64,000 bases of DNA from Bacillus methanolicus PB1 (GCF_000262755.1 NZ_AFEU01000001.1:372001-436000), one strand, 5' to 3'; shown: positions 10,685 to 20,179, counted from the stretch's first letter. The notes: generated by a model from the sequence alone, not told the origin. Numbers and translations: made by a program.

Positions 10685-10895
10685 TCAGCCTCTTTCCTTA
10701 AATGCATTCATTATTTCTAACGATATGATTAGACTTATTATCGTAAAAGAGAAAAGTTTATTTAAATGTAACATATCAATTATTATTTTTCCACAATAAT
10801 GTTATACTATTTATTATATAATATAGCACAAAAAGTTTTATTTCTTCTAGACTATTAAATATACTCTTTTTCGATTAATTATGAATGCAGTTATA

Positions 10896-10936
10896 AAAAA
10901 ACTCAAACAAATTCTAATGAATATGTTTGAGTTTTT
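10896..10936 (-). terminator. Terminator of ylaN
   Basis: A 13-bp stem (AAAAACTCAAACA/TGTTTGAGTTTTT) ends in a T-run on the minus strand, immediately after ylaN. Confidence 0.85.
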
Positions 10937-10941
10937 CAATG

Positions 10942-11226
10942 TTATTTTCTTTGTGACGCCTCATGAAGAAGGGAAAGCTCTCTTTCGAGTTTATAAAGGA
11001 TCGCTTTTCCTTCTTTTTCATCCACCAAACCGAGCCGGACAGCAAAGTCTATTTCTCTGGATAATCCAAACATTTGCGTATCCAGCACCTCTTCATATAG
11101 AGGGCATTGAGGCATTGTAAGGTTATCCATTTGCACTTTTATGAGCTTTAAAATTTTATCAGCGTCAGCCTTTAATAGGGCGAGTGCTTTTTCTTGATGA
11201 TTAACCATCATTTCGAACGCCAACAT
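10942..11226 (-). CDS. ylaN: YlaN (UPF0358) iron-homeostasis protein
   Basis: The 94-residue cytoplasmic protein matches the UPF0358 family ([22 protein letters not shown]...). In B. subtilis and Staphylococcus, YlaN interacts with Fur and matters when iron is limiting; that role is known from the family and not from this sequence. It sits directly upstream of ftsW, as in B. subtilis, but with its own terminator. A CCCC-rich ribosome site complement (GGGGGGATC) precedes the ATG. Confidence 0.92.
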   Translation of the reverse strand: MLAFEMMVNHQEKALALLKADADKILKLIKVQMDNLTMPQCPLYEEVLDTQMFGLSREIDFAVRLGLVDEKEGKAILYKLERELSLLHEASQRK

Positions 11227-11384
11227 TGATCCCCCCGTTTCCGAGCCATTACCCGATCCTATCTTAAAAGTTTACCGTTTATCGGACAAAAAAGCAAGAA
11301 TAATAAGGAACAATTTTTCCTTCACCGGCGGGAAAAGAAGTGTTTCATTAAGCTCACTACAGACCCTTATACTATTGAGTAAAA

Positions 11385-11413
11385 ATGACAATTGGTGAAA
11401 GTCTATGTATACT
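11385..11413 (+). promoter_or_regulatory. Candidate sigma-A promoter of the ylaL-like gene
   Basis: ATGACA, 17 bp, TATACT. It is placed about 35 bp before the start codon of the plus-strand gene and has good matches in both hexamers. Confidence 0.55.
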
Positions 11414-11447
11414 TTAAGGGAATGAAATTCAGATAGAGGTGGAGAAA

Positions 11448-11945
11448 ATGGAAAATATCATTACAATTAAAGGGAAAGTAAAATTCAATATCACAATGGA
11501 TCCGGGCGTATGGATTTTTGACGATAGGCGCATTGACTTAAAAACATACTTTATTTCTCAAAATCAAGAAGATGATAACCTCGAAGAATATGCAAAATCC
11601 ATCTCAAAGCACTGGGACAGAGAAATTATGGAAGGGGCAGTTTATCCACCCACTTTAAAATCTGAAAAAAAATTTGAGAAAGAAAAAATATTAACCGGTA
11701 CTTTTGGAATCCCGTTTAAATCATTTCTAAACAATGCCGAACCTGCTGAGAACGCTGAGTGGCTTGTCATTGAAACAGATTCATCGGATATAAAATTGCC
11801 GCTTGAGAAGGGCTTTGATTTAATACTAGGTTTTTCGAAAGATGGAAAACCGTTGAAAAAGGACGGACCCGTTTATGTATACTATGGCGACGGTTCAAAT
11901 AAAGATGCACCGATTAAGAACGTGAAGGGATTTACAGTACAATAA
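11448..11945 (+). CDS. ylaL: YlaL-like protein of unknown function
   Basis: A soluble 165-residue acidic protein with no signal peptide. It opens with a beta-rich stretch (MENIITIKGKVKFNITMD) and contains DPGVWIFDDRRIDL and GDGSNKDAPIKNV. The assignment to YlaL rests mainly on position between ylaN and phoH and on similar size; I did not recognise a catalytic motif. A GTG lies 9 bp upstream but falls inside the ribosome site (GAGGTGG), so the ATG at 11448 is the better start. Its 3' end faces phoH across 99 bp. Confidence 0.6.
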   Translation: MENIITIKGKVKFNITMDPGVWIFDDRRIDLKTYFISQNQEDDNLEEYAKSISKHWDREIMEGAVYPPTLKSEKKFEKEKILTGTFGIPFKSFLNNAEPAENAEWLVIETDSSDIKLPLEKGFDLILGFSKDGKPLKKDGPVYVYYGDGSNKDAPIKNVKGFTVQ

Positions 11946-12044
11946 TAAAGAAACCAATCGTTGCTTATATTTTTTATGATGTTCCATCGCCCCTTTTCTT
12001 GTCCATCATTCAAAATATGGCCGGAATGGGGCTTTCCTTTAAAC

Positions 12045-13373
12045 TTACAACAAGTCCGCCGCAAGTTGTGCAAGACCCGACCGTTCTCCTTTAATAAGCT
12101 TCACATGTCCAGCAATCATTTGGTCTTTAAATTTTTCTACAACATATGTAAGACCATTGTTATACGCATCTAAATAAGGGTGATCAATTTGGTCTGGATC
12201 CCCCATCAAAACAATTTTGCTGCCTTCTCCTACTCTTGTTAAGATGGTCTTTACTTCATGTTTTGTCAAATTTTGCGCTTCATCAATAATAATATATTGA
12301 TCAGGTATGCTTCTGCCTCTGATATAAGTTAACGCTTCCACTTCAATAGAACCCATTCCTGCTAAAATTGCATCTAACTCACCAGGCTTTTTTGTGTTGA
12401 ACAAAAATTCAAGATTATCAAAAATTGGCTGCATCCAAGGCCTTAGTTTTTCCTGCTTTTCTCCCGGCAAAAATCCAAGATCTTTCCCAACAGGTACGAT
12501 AGGCCTTGCAACAAGAAGCTTTTTATATTGGCGAAAATCCTCTGTTTGCAATAATCCTGATGCAAGAGCGAGTAAAGTTTTTCCGGTACCCGCTTTCCCC
12601 GTTAAAGTCACAAGAGGCAAATCCTTTCGCAAGAGCAGCTCAATTGCCATCGTCTGCTGGACATTTCTTGGGCGAATTCCCCATATTTGTTCATGGTCAA
12701 AAACTAGCCTTTTTACTTTTTTTCCTCGCTGGTCAACAATCCCAAGTGCAGATGACGAACTTCCGAGTGAATCTTTCATAATCAAAAACTGATTTGGAAA
12801 AAAAGGATGATCGGCAATTTCCGATAAGTGCAATTCCCCTTTTTCATAGAATTTCACTAAAAGAGCCGCATCAATAAACACATTTAAGAAACCCGTATAA
12901 AGATGATCAACTTCTACTACCCTGTCACTCAAAAAATCCTCTGCTTTAAGACCGATGGCATCCGCTTTTACTCTGACAAGAGCATCCTTGCTTACTAATA
13001 TGACCGTTTTCCCATTTTCTTTCGTCTGTTCTTCTAAAGACAAATTTTTTGCTACAGCCAATAAGCGGTTATCGTTTGTTTTTTCTACAAAGATTTCTTG
13101 GAGCTGATGAAAAGAGCGATGATTCAGCTCGATTCTTAAAGAGCCTCCATTTTCAAGGGGAATCTTTTCATGCAGTTTCCCAGTTTCTCTAAAGCTATCG
13201 ATGAGTTTTGAAACCTGCCTTGCATTTCTGCCTATCTCGTCCATATATCGCTTTTTTGAATCGACTTCCTCGAGAACTACAGCAGGTATAACCACATCGT
13301 TATCTTCAAACGAGAAAATCGAAAACGGGTCTTGTAACAAGACATTCGTATCCAACACGTATATTTTACTCAA
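12045..13373 (-). CDS. phoH: PhoH2-type PIN domain/PhoH ATPase
   Basis: A two-domain protein of 442 residues. The N-terminal PIN nuclease domain begins KIYVLDTNVLLQDP with acidic residues typical of the metal site. The C-terminal PhoH P-loop ATPase has Walker A GKAGTGKT and Walker B IIDEAQN. Such fusions (YlaK in B. subtilis) have been described as RNA helicase/nucleases. The true start is most likely the TTG at 13373, with GGGAGG six bases upstream; an in-frame ATG 36 bp earlier lacks a site. It is divergent from ylaJ. Confidence 0.9.
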   Translation of the reverse strand: MSKIYVLDTNVLLQDPFSIFSFEDNDVVIPAVVLEEVDSKKRYMDEIGRNARQVSKLIDSFRETGKLHEKIPLENGGSLRIELNHRSFHQLQEIFVEKTNDNRLLAVAKNLSLEEQTKENGKTVILVSKDALVRVKADAIGLKAEDFLSDRVVEVDHLYTGFLNVFIDAALLVKFYEKGELHLSEIADHPFFPNQFLIMKDSLGSSSSALGIVDQRGKKVKRLVFDHEQIWGIRPRNVQQTMAIELLLRKDLPLVTLTGKAGTGKTLLALASGLLQTEDFRQYKKLLVARPIVPVGKDLGFLPGEKQEKLRPWMQPIFDNLEFLFNTKKPGELDAILAGMGSIEVEALTYIRGRSIPDQYIIIDEAQNLTKHEVKTILTRVGEGSKIVLMGDPDQIDHPYLDAYNNGLTYVVEKFKDQMIAGHVKLIKGERSGLAQLAADLL

Positions 13374-13632
13374 ACTGATGCCTCCCGCTCTTCTATTTCT
13401 AAAATACAATTTTCAAGGTAGGATTGTGCTTTTGTAAAATATATGTTTGACCGAATAAATATAGACGAAAATTTGCACAATAATTGTTAAGTAAATTCTT
13501 TATTCAAATATTGTTATTGAACGGTTTTCAAAGTGGTTTAATTCTATAACTTCAAAATCATTTGGCTTGTTGCATGAGAAGATGGTTATCAAACAATAAT
13601 AAGTTCTTTTATTGAAGACGGAGGTATTTAGT

Positions 13633-14220
13633 ATGTACAGAATATTGCTTTTAGTTTTATTACTTTTGAATATTGCAGCCTGTAATACTCAAAACGAAGG
13701 TGCAGAAACAAAAAAGCAAGATTTAGTAAGTGTGAAAAACACTGCTTTCGAAGAAGTGGACCGAAAAACTGGGCAGGAAATTTCCCGCCGCTTAGCTGAA
13801 CTGGCTACCAGCATCCGGAATGTAAATGATGCCACTGCAGTTGTTTTAGGAAAGTTCGCAATTGTCGGTATTGATGTTGATTCTAATATCGAACGTTCTG
13901 AAGTAGGCACCATCAAATATTCTGTGGCTGAAAGCCTGAAACAAGATCCGTATGGTGCAAGAGCAATTGTAGTTGCTGACCCGGATATGAATGCACGGCT
14001 GAGGGAAATTTCTCAGGATATTGAGAACGGGGAACCAATACAAGGAATCATAAACGAACTTTCTGATATCACCGGGCGGCTTATGCCTGAAGTGCCGGCT
14101 GAAATGGTTGATCCAAAACCAAAAAATGCAACGGAAGAACCTAAAAACAAATTGAAAGGTTCACATAAAAATGAATTGGATAAAGAACAACAAAAACAAT
14201 CGAATTATCAAAAAGAATAA
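13633..14220 (+). CDS. ylaJ: Sporulation lipoprotein of the YhcN/YlaJ family
   Basis: A 195-residue secreted lipoprotein with a short hydrophobic leader and lipobox IAAC (Cys17). The middle contains the YhcN/YlaJ-type segment TAVVLGKFAIVGIDVD followed by a positively and negatively charged tail rich in Lys, Glu and Asn. Family members are associated with the forespore or spore coat. The ATG at 13633 has GGAGG seven bases upstream; an earlier in-frame ATG lacks a site. It is followed 37 bp later by a nested-palindrome repeat. Confidence 0.85.
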   Translation: MYRILLLVLLLLNIAACNTQNEGAETKKQDLVSVKNTAFEEVDRKTGQEISRRLAELATSIRNVNDATAVVLGKFAIVGIDVDSNIERSEVGTIKYSVAESLKQDPYGARAIVVADPDMNARLREISQDIENGEPIQGIINELSDITGRLMPEVPAEMVDPKPKNATEEPKNKLKGSHKNELDKEQQKQSNYQKE

Positions 14221-14257
14221 GTTTCCAATTAAAGTTTTTCTTTGTTCTGAAAAGTAA

Positions 14258-14383
14258 AATGAGGCAGTCTCATAAGGGTCTGACCCCATGTGCATTTATC
14301 AATATATAGCACATTTTCCAACATTATGTTCTATATATTGTGCTATGGGGTCTGACCCTTAGGCTTTTTAGACAGCCTCATTT
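14258..14383. repeat. Nested-palindrome repeat, copy 1
   Basis: Three nested inverted pairs: outer AATGAGGC-GTCT arms, middle AAGGGTCTGACCCCA against TGGGGTCTGACCCTT, and inner CAATATATAG/CTATATATTG. The outer right arm encodes the last residues (NEAV) and stop of the PPOX-fold gene, so the repeat supplies that gene's end. It also lies downstream of ylaJ. Confidence 0.9.
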
Positions 14384-14829
14384 CTCATTGCATCCATTAC
14401 CTGTTTATCTAAACGGGCGGCGGCATTTTTATCATATGTTTTATCATATTCAGGTTCTTTTACAATTTTTGAGCCATAAAACATAACATCTCTTACTTCC
14501 TTGATCTTTACTTCAATGAGAGCAAGTTTAAGCGGAACCCCTTCCATTTTTTCCTGTTTCACACTTGCCTCTCCACTAATTGAATATGTAGATTCATTCG
14601 CAATAATATTGATAACGACTTTGTTGTTTTTATTGATATTTTGAACAATTCTAGATCTGTTATCAACTGCAAAATAGATCGTTTCATCATCTTTCGCAAA
14701 TACCCATGAGATTGCGCTTACATTCGGGCCGCCCGATTCAAAGTCAATAGTCGCAAGAAGAACAAAGCGCTCTTTTTGCAATTCATCGTATAGAGGTTTA
14801 ATTAACTTAGGTTCAACTTGATTAGCCAT
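14368..14829 (-). CDS. Pyridoxamine 5'-phosphate oxidase-fold protein
   Basis: A 153-residue split-barrel flavin/heme-binding-fold protein: RFVLLATIDFESGGPNVSAISWVF followed (split here) by YFAVDNRSRIVQNINKN is the standard PPOX opening. The substrate is unknown; such small members often bind FMN, F420 or heme. The last four codons and the stop lie in a palindromic repeat, so its natural C-terminus may have been altered by repeat insertion. The ribosome site is AAGGAGG. It faces ylaJ and is divergent from ylaI. Confidence 0.8.
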   Translation of the reverse strand: MANQVEPKLIKPLYDELQKERFVLLATIDFESGGPNVSAISWVFAKDDETIYFAVDNRSRIVQNINKNNKVVINIIANESTYSISGEASVKQEKMEGVPLKLALIEVKIKEVRDVMFYGSKIVKEPEYDKTYDKNAAARLDKQVMDAMRNEAV

Positions 14830-15056
14830 TCTTTTAATCCCTCCTTAAATATTGAACATATTACTACTTTACATGTTATCCCGGAACTTAAACTTAGTAT
14901 ATCTTATCATTGTTCACTCGAAACGTAGTGATGATCTATAATATAATAAAAAAAGCGCTATCACTTTGTCCAGCCGTGTTTTTTGTTTAATGATCATTTT
15001 TTTCTAAGCAACACAGTGCAATTTGATCTAAAAAAGAGCCAATAAGAGGTGTTGAA

Positions 15057-15257
15057 ATGAGAGTAAAATGTGTTTTATGTGATAAAATTGAAACAATTGA
15101 AGATGAATCTCCATTAGCAAAACGTCTTAGAAATCGTCCTATTCATACGTACATGTGCTATCAGTGCGATAGGAGAATTGAAGAGAAAACAAAGGCAAGA
15201 CTCGCATCAGGCAAATTCCGCCTCAATAAACCTCGTTCACAAGAAGATGATTGGTAA
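15057..15257 (+). CDS. ylaI: YlaI zinc-ribbon protein (DUF2197)
   Basis: A 66-residue protein with two CxxC pairs (CVLC at residues 5-8 and CYQC at about 34-37), which should bind zinc. The rest is strongly basic near the C-terminus and ends in QEDDW. Function is unknown. Ribosome site AGAGGTG precedes ATG. A repeat begins eight bases after the stop. Confidence 0.9.
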   Translation: MRVKCVLCDKIETIEDESPLAKRLRNRPIHTYMCYQCDRRIEEKTKARLASGKFRLNKPRSQEDDW

Positions 15258-15264
15258 TATGGAT

Positions 15265-15376
15265 AAAAGGCTGACTTAAAAGCAAAGGGTCAGACCCCTA
15301 TAATACAATACATAGACAAACACTATTATAATCATTCTATATATTGTCATAATTGGAGGGAGTCAGACCCTTCTTA
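15265..15376. repeat. Nested-palindrome repeat, copy 2
   Basis: It carries the left outer arm (AAAAGGCTGACTT), the middle arm GGGTCAGACCCC, an AT-rich centre with TCTATATATTGTCAT, and the right middle arm GGAGTCAGACCC. The right outer arm is missing where the minus-strand gene ends. It lies between convergent ylaI and the 95-residue gene. Confidence 0.85.
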
Positions 15377-15661
15377 TTTAGGGTAATTCGGGTATTTTTC
15401 CGGTTCTTCGTTTATCTGGTTGATCATTACTTCAATAAGTTCACAGGGAAACGATGTTTTTTTCCATTCTTCATCCTTACGATAATGCAATGTATACATC
15501 ACATCATCTTTTTTAATTTCGATATCCCCTATTCCGTGATCCTCTTTTAATATTCGTTCAAAAAGATTCTTCGTTTCTGCTGCCGCCGTATCATCAGGCC
15601 TTTCATCACTTACAATTTTAATTGTCAGCCAATTATATAATGCATCCAGTAATGATCTCAT
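15374..15661 (-). CDS. Small conserved hypothetical protein, third gene of the typA operon
   Basis: A 95-residue soluble acidic protein that I do not recognise beyond its place after ylaH. It contains IGDIEIKKDDVMYTLHY and a C-terminal Pro/Tyr-rich tail (EKYPNYPK). It follows ylaH by nine bases on the same strand, so typA, ylaH and this gene are probably co-transcribed. The stop codon abuts repeat copy 2. Confidence 0.75.
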   Translation of the reverse strand: MRSLLDALYNWLTIKIVSDERPDDTAAAETKNLFERILKEDHGIGDIEIKKDDVMYTLHYRKDEEWKKTSFPCELIEVMINQINEEPEKYPNYPK

Positions 15662-15670
15662 TGTATGCTC

Positions 15671-15985
15671 CTAGTTTGTATTCGCTTCCTGCTTTTTTTC
15701 CTGACGAAGACGAATTTTATAAATAATCAAAATTAAAGCAGCAACAACAAGCCCTTCAGCAACTGGGAGGAAAGCTCCCAGGAAGGTTAATATCGTACAT
15801 CCCAGAATTAGGAAAAGATAAATAATGAATGATTTTAAAACAGGGAGTTTCTTGGCAAATCCAAGCTTATACACAATGATGGACAGGACGACAATTGTTA
15901 CATATAGCATCCACATTCCGGCCTCGGGATTTTCATTTACTTTATATAAAGCGGCAAAAAAGGACAAACGCTCCGTCACATCCAT
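15671..15985 (-). CDS. ylaH: YlaH-like membrane protein
   Basis: A 104-residue protein with three predicted membrane helices and a basic cytoplasmic C-terminus ([13 protein letters not shown]). The size, topology and position right behind typA match YlaH of B. subtilis. Its role is unknown. The 21-bp gap to typA suggests one transcript. Confidence 0.85.
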   Translation of the reverse strand: MDVTERLSFFAALYKVNENPEAGMWMLYVTIVVLSIIVYKLGFAKKLPVLKSFIIYLFLILGCTILTFLGAFLPVAEGLVVAALILIIYKIRLRQEKKQEANTN

Positions 15986-16006
15986 TACTCATCACCCCCC
16001 TAGGTT

Positions 16007-17845
16007 TTAGCCCAACTGGGCATATTTCTTTTTCTTGGCAATTCTTTCACGTTCATTCTTATCAAGAATCTTTTTGCGCAAGCGGATTGATTTAGGAGTC
16101 ACTTCACAATACTCATCATCATTCAAGTATTCCAATGCTTCCTCAAGCGTCATAATTCTTGGCTTTTTAAGCGTTGCCGTTTGGTCTTTCGTCGCAGAAC
16201 GGATATTGGTCGCCTGTTTAACTTTTGTAATATTTACCGTAATATCATTCTCACGCGTATGTTCTCCGACGATCATCCCTTCGTAAATCTCAGTACCTGG
16301 CTCCACAAAAATGGTGCCGCGGTCTTCAACTTGCATAATCCCATATGTCGTAGCTTTGCCTGTCTCCATAGATACGAGCACTCCCTGGCGTCTGCCGCCG
16401 ACTTGACCGGGCTGCATTGGTTGATAACTGTCAAAAGTGTGATTAATGATGCCATAACCGCGTGTAAGTGTTAAGAACTCTGTAGTGTAACCAATTAATC
16501 CACGGGCCGGAACATTAAAAATCAGCCGGACCTGACCATTCCCGTTATTAATCATATCAAGCATTTCCCCTTTTCGGGCGCCAAGTGATTCCATTACCGC
16601 TCCGGTATGCTCTTCAGGAATATCGATTTGTACATGTTCAATTGGTTCGCAACGTACGCCGTCAATTTCTTTTACAATGACTTCAGGCTTCGATACTTGA
16701 AGTTCATAACCTTCACGACGCATGTTCTCAATTAAAATCGATAAATGAAGTTCTCCCCTTCCGGAAACGATCCATTCATCCGGTGAGTCGGTATTTTCCA
16801 CTCGTAAACTAACATCGGTTTGTAATTGTGCACGCAGTCTTTCTTCTATTTTTCTTGCTGTTAAATATTTTCCTTCTCTGCCTGCAAACGGACTATTGTT
16901 TACAAGAAATGTCATTTGCAATGTTGGTTCATCAATCCTTAATAATGGGAGCGCCTCTTGGCGGTCAACCGGACAAACTGTTTCCCCGACATAAATATCT
17001 TCCATCCCGGAAACAGCGACTAAGTCTCCGGCAGATGCTTCTTGAATTTCTTGACGCTTTAACCCAAAGAACCCAAACATTTTCGTCACACGGAATTGTT
17101 TTACTGAACCATCAAGCTTCATTAATGCAACTTGTTGACCAACTTTCATCGTTCCTCGGAAAATTCGGCCAATTCCAATTCTTCCGACATAGTCATTGTA
17201 ATCAAGGAGCGAAACTTGAAACTGAAGCGGTTCTTCCCGATTATCAGCCGGTGCAGGAATATGTTCAATAATCGCGTCATACAGTACTTGCATGTTTTCA
17301 TCTTGCTTTGTTGGATTTGTACTCGCTGTTCCATTTATTGCTGATGCGTAAATCACAGGAAATTCCAGCTGTTCTTCATTTGCATCAAGTTCAATAAATA
17401 AATCCAGAACTTCATCTACTACTTCTTTAGGCCGGGCAAAAGCTCTGTCAATCTTATTTACGACGACAATCGGGGTCAAATTTTGTTCCAATGCCTTTTT
17501 TAATACGAAACGAGTTTGCGGCATACATCCCTCGTATGCATCAACGATTAGTAGAACTCCGTCAACCATTTTCATGATCCGTTCTACTTCACCGCCAAAA
17601 TCGGCATGCCCCGGCGTATCAAGAATATTAATTTTCGTGTTTTTATATTGGATCGCTGTATTTTTCGCAAGTATCGTTATGCCTCTTTCTCTTTCGAGGT
17701 CATTTGAATCCATCGCACGCTCTGCAACATGCTCATTTGAACGGAATGTACCGGCTTGCTTTAACAACTGGTCAACAAGTGTTGTTTTCCCATGGTCAAC
17801 GTGGGCAATAATAGCGATGTTTCTTATATCTTCACGTAATTTCAA
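16007..17845 (-). CDS. typA: Ribosome-associated GTPase TypA/BipA
   Basis: An EF-G-like translational GTPase of 612 residues, needed for ribosome assembly and stress or cold growth in many bacteria. G motifs are present: AHVDHGKTTL, DTPGHADFGGEVER and NKIDR. These are followed by domain II, an EF-G domain V-like region, and the TypA-specific C-terminus. The start TTG at 17845 has AGGAG eight bases upstream; the in-frame GTG at 17854 is part of that site. The resulting 612 residues equal the B. subtilis length. First gene of typA-ylaH-15374. Confidence 0.97.
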   Translation of the reverse strand: MKLREDIRNIAIIAHVDHGKTTLVDQLLKQAGTFRSNEHVAERAMDSNDLERERGITILAKNTAIQYKNTKINILDTPGHADFGGEVERIMKMVDGVLLIVDAYEGCMPQTRFVLKKALEQNLTPIVVVNKIDRAFARPKEVVDEVLDLFIELDANEEQLEFPVIYASAINGTASTNPTKQDENMQVLYDAIIEHIPAPADNREEPLQFQVSLLDYNDYVGRIGIGRIFRGTMKVGQQVALMKLDGSVKQFRVTKMFGFFGLKRQEIQEASAGDLVAVSGMEDIYVGETVCPVDRQEALPLLRIDEPTLQMTFLVNNSPFAGREGKYLTARKIEERLRAQLQTDVSLRVENTDSPDEWIVSGRGELHLSILIENMRREGYELQVSKPEVIVKEIDGVRCEPIEHVQIDIPEEHTGAVMESLGARKGEMLDMINNGNGQVRLIFNVPARGLIGYTTEFLTLTRGYGIINHTFDSYQPMQPGQVGGRRQGVLVSMETGKATTYGIMQVEDRGTIFVEPGTEIYEGMIVGEHTRENDITVNITKVKQATNIRSATKDQTATLKKPRIMTLEEALEYLNDDEYCEVTPKSIRLRKKILDKNERERIAKKKKYAQLG

Positions 17846-17992
17846 AAAGGTCACTCCTGCCTGTAATTACATTAGTAAATGCTGTTATTATTATAACTAA
17901 CACATTATAACACAAAAATTACTAGAAACTAAAAAAGTTTTTATGTAAAATAACCTGAAATGGAATTGTATTTCCTGGAGGAGGAAGCATTT

Positions 17993-18178
17993 TTGAAAGA
18001 GATTAAATGGATTTTTTTATTGTTTGCATTTGCGGCAGCTTTTTGCATTATTGGGATAGGGATTTCCATTGCAGAAAGAAGCGTGGTTGGGGCCATCGCT
18101 TCGTTCGTGCTGCTGGTGTTTATCATGGGATTCGGTTTTAAAACGAAACGAAAAATGAGAGAAAAGGGAGAGCTGTAA
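17993..18178 (+). CDS. ylaF: YlaF family membrane protein (DUF5325)
   Basis: A 61-residue protein with two membrane helices and a basic tail (KTKRKMREKGEL). TTG at 17993 is preceded by GGAGGAGG, so an ATG 33 bp earlier is not the start. It is divergent from typA, as in B. subtilis. A palindromic repeat begins five bases after the stop. Confidence 0.82.
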   Translation: MKEIKWIFLLFAFAAAFCIIGIGISIAERSVVGAIASFVLLVFIMGFGFKTKRKMREKGEL

Positions 18179-18182
18179 AATG

Positions 18183-18282
18183 AAAAGAGGCTGACTCATA
18201 AGGATCTGACACCTTCCAACAAAGACAAAAATAAAGAATGATTTTTTATAACATTGGAGGGATCTCAACCTTCAGCCTCTTT
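18183..18282. repeat. Nested-palindrome repeat, copy 3 (diverged)
   Basis: Outer arms AAAAGAGGCTGA and TCAGCCTCTTT are intact. The middle arms are decayed (AAGGATCTGACACC against GGGATCTCAACC). It is located between convergent ylaF and the suhB-like gene. Confidence 0.85.
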
Positions 18283-18320
18283 GATTTAATTTGTGTTCAC
18301 CTTTTTCTTTTTTTCGTTTT

Positions 18321-19121
18321 CTACCAATTCCCTTCCTGCAAATATTTTTTCATAATCGTGCCATGAAGTCCGGGTTTAGAGACAAACAAGGAGCTTTTTT
18401 CCATAATATTTATCGGTTCGCCTCTCAATGATGACACAACGCCCCCAAGTTCTTCAATTATTACGATACCTGCCGCAAAATCCCAAGGAGCGAGACGTAA
18501 AGAAATATAAGCGTCCAACCTTCCAGTAGCAACATAGGTAATCTCCAGTGCAGCCGATCCATAAGACCTTGTTCCTCTCACATCTTTAACAAGAGCTGCA
18601 AGATAATTATGATCGATTCTTTTGTTTGGCGTAATCCATGTTGCGTTTATACCAATAATCGCTTCAGAAACAGATACTTCCTCAAGGCGTGGAAGTGGTT
18701 TTCCGTTCATATAAGCACCTTCGCCTTTAAATGCATGGTACAGTTCATCATGGACAACATCGTATATTAATCCGATTTTGCCGAAGCCATTTTCATAAAT
18801 TCCAACAGAAATTGCAAAATTTCTCTGTTGATGAATAAAGTTCATCGTTCCGTCTATCGGATCAATAATCCAGACGATCCCCGCTACATTTTTCAATTTA
18901 TCGCCAAATCCTTCCTCTCCTAATATGTAATGATCAGGAAATGTTTCTTTTATCTTTGTAATAAAGAATTGTTCTGTTTCCTTATCAATATTGGTAACGA
19001 GGTCATTAGGATTTGATTTTGCCTGAATATCTAATGTTTTTGGAAAAGAGTTCTTTATTCTTTCTCCTGCTTCTTTGATCCATGTTTTTGCATTTGCATC
19101 AATTTCTTTCCAATTCGTCAT
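18321..19121 (-). CDS. suhB: Inositol-1-monophosphatase family protein (YktC-like)
   Basis: A 266-residue Mg-dependent phosphatase of the IMPase/SuhB family. Metal-site motifs are LGEEGFG, DPIDGTMNF and APWDFAAG, in the usual order. The natural substrate may be inositol phosphate, NADP or another sugar phosphate; the sequence does not decide. Ribosome site GGAGG precedes ATG. Position near yktA matches B. subtilis yktC. Confidence 0.9.
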   Translation of the reverse strand: MTNWKEIDANAKTWIKEAGERIKNSFPKTLDIQAKSNPNDLVTNIDKETEQFFITKIKETFPDHYILGEEGFGDKLKNVAGIVWIIDPIDGTMNFIHQQRNFAISVGIYENGFGKIGLIYDVVHDELYHAFKGEGAYMNGKPLPRLEEVSVSEAIIGINATWITPNKRIDHNYLAALVKDVRGTRSYGSAALEITYVATGRLDAYISLRLAPWDFAAGIVIIEELGGVVSSLRGEPINIMEKSSLFVSKPGLHGTIMKKYLQEGNW

Positions 19122-19300
19122 ATTAATCCTCCAATAAAGATAACTATTACACGAAACTGCTCCATATTAAGTCAGAGCTTTCCGCTATAGACACATAAAT
19201 TTACTAAAAGCTTAATGGAAATAACTGAACCTTTCAAGTTTTATATTTTCCGGCTAACCAAATATTCATTTTTTTCATCCTTTACAATATTCATAAAAAC

Positions 19301-19340
19301 AAAAACGAACCCCCCATATTCATTCAGGAGTTCGTTTTTA
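19301..19340 (-). terminator. Terminator downstream of the YkzI-like gene
   Basis: A perfect 10-bp stem, AAAAACGAAC/GTTCGTTTTT, with T-run on the minus strand. Confidence 0.8.
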
Positions 19341-19404
19341 ACTCTTTAGCCACTTATTTTGTTTTCTCATTTTCCTCTACATGTACTCCTTTTTCAGACA
19401 GTTT

Positions 19405-19599
19405 TTACAAAGCCTTAAGTTTAAGCAATTCTTGTCTGATATTTTCCAGATTTTTTTTGCATTCATTCTTCTTTTCTTCATTTTTTTCATTTATAGCTTC
19501 AAATAGCGTTGCCAATTCATAATCCATTTCCAGTCTTAAAACAGCTGTTCTTTCCATATCTCTATTTTTCTTTCTTGACGAATTTATTAATTGATTCAT
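19405..19599 (-). CDS. Small charged helical protein (YkzI-like by position)
   Basis: A 64-residue protein that is nearly all charged or polar helix (KNEEKKNECKKNLENIRQELLKL), probably a coiled coil. It has AAGGGG before ATG and a strong terminator after it. In B. subtilis the small gene ykzI lies here between yktA and yktB; I infer correspondence by position and size only. Confidence 0.65.
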   Translation of the reverse strand: MNQLINSSRKKNRDMERTAVLRLEMDYELATLFEAINEKNEEKKNECKKNLENIRQELLKLKAL

Positions 19600-19831
19600 G
19601 AAAAAACACCCCTTCCATTTTTTCGAGAAATAATTTTTTCTGATTTTTTTACTATTATATTATGAGCTATCCATTTTACTTGCAACTACTTTTTTCTTTT
19701 CCATTTAAAAAAATAAAATCGGGCAATTTATTTTCCACTCCAACAGTTGTTTATAGAATACAAATACCCCTATATTTATTAGCGCAAACCAAATTGGAGT
19801 ATTTTTACCGTTTATCTTAGAGTTAGTTCAA

Positions 19832-20104
19832 TTATCTTATTTTTATCATTTCCCCTGAATTCGCCTCTCTGACAGTTTTCACAGTTTTGTAAGGCGAGTA
19901 GCCACTTAACTCCTCAAATTCACTGCAAAGCTTTTTTTCTTGGGCCTTGCCTGGAACTATTTCTTTAAAACGCCGGTAAGCATTAAGCAGCTCGTCACGG
20001 TTAACCCCTTTTTCATAGGCTTTCTCTACAGCTTCATAAAACTTAATTACATCCACAATTTCTTTCGTGGACCAGTCATAATCAATCGGATAATGATATT
20101 CCAC
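19832..20104 (-). CDS. yktA: UPF0223 family protein YktA
   Basis: A 90-residue soluble protein with the family pattern EYHYPIDYDWSTKEIVDVI and FEELSGYSPYKTVK. Its function is unknown. GTG at 20104 has AGGAG eight bases upstream; the in-frame GTG nine bases earlier is within the site itself. Expressed on the same strand as the YkzI-like gene but 232 bp apart. Confidence 0.88.
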   Translation of the reverse strand: MEYHYPIDYDWSTKEIVDVIKFYEAVEKAYEKGVNRDELLNAYRRFKEIVPGKAQEKKLCSEFEELSGYSPYKTVKTVREANSGEMIKIR

Positions 20105-20179
20105 TTTTAACACTCCTAATGTCTGACATTTTGTATAACTATATTTATATTGCTCGAAAAGAATCTTTTTTAAATCGGT

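Noticed and set aside
16828-17271. 147-residue plus-strand frame
   Set aside because: Antisense to typA, with low-complexity Leu/Phe/Gln composition and no start signal.
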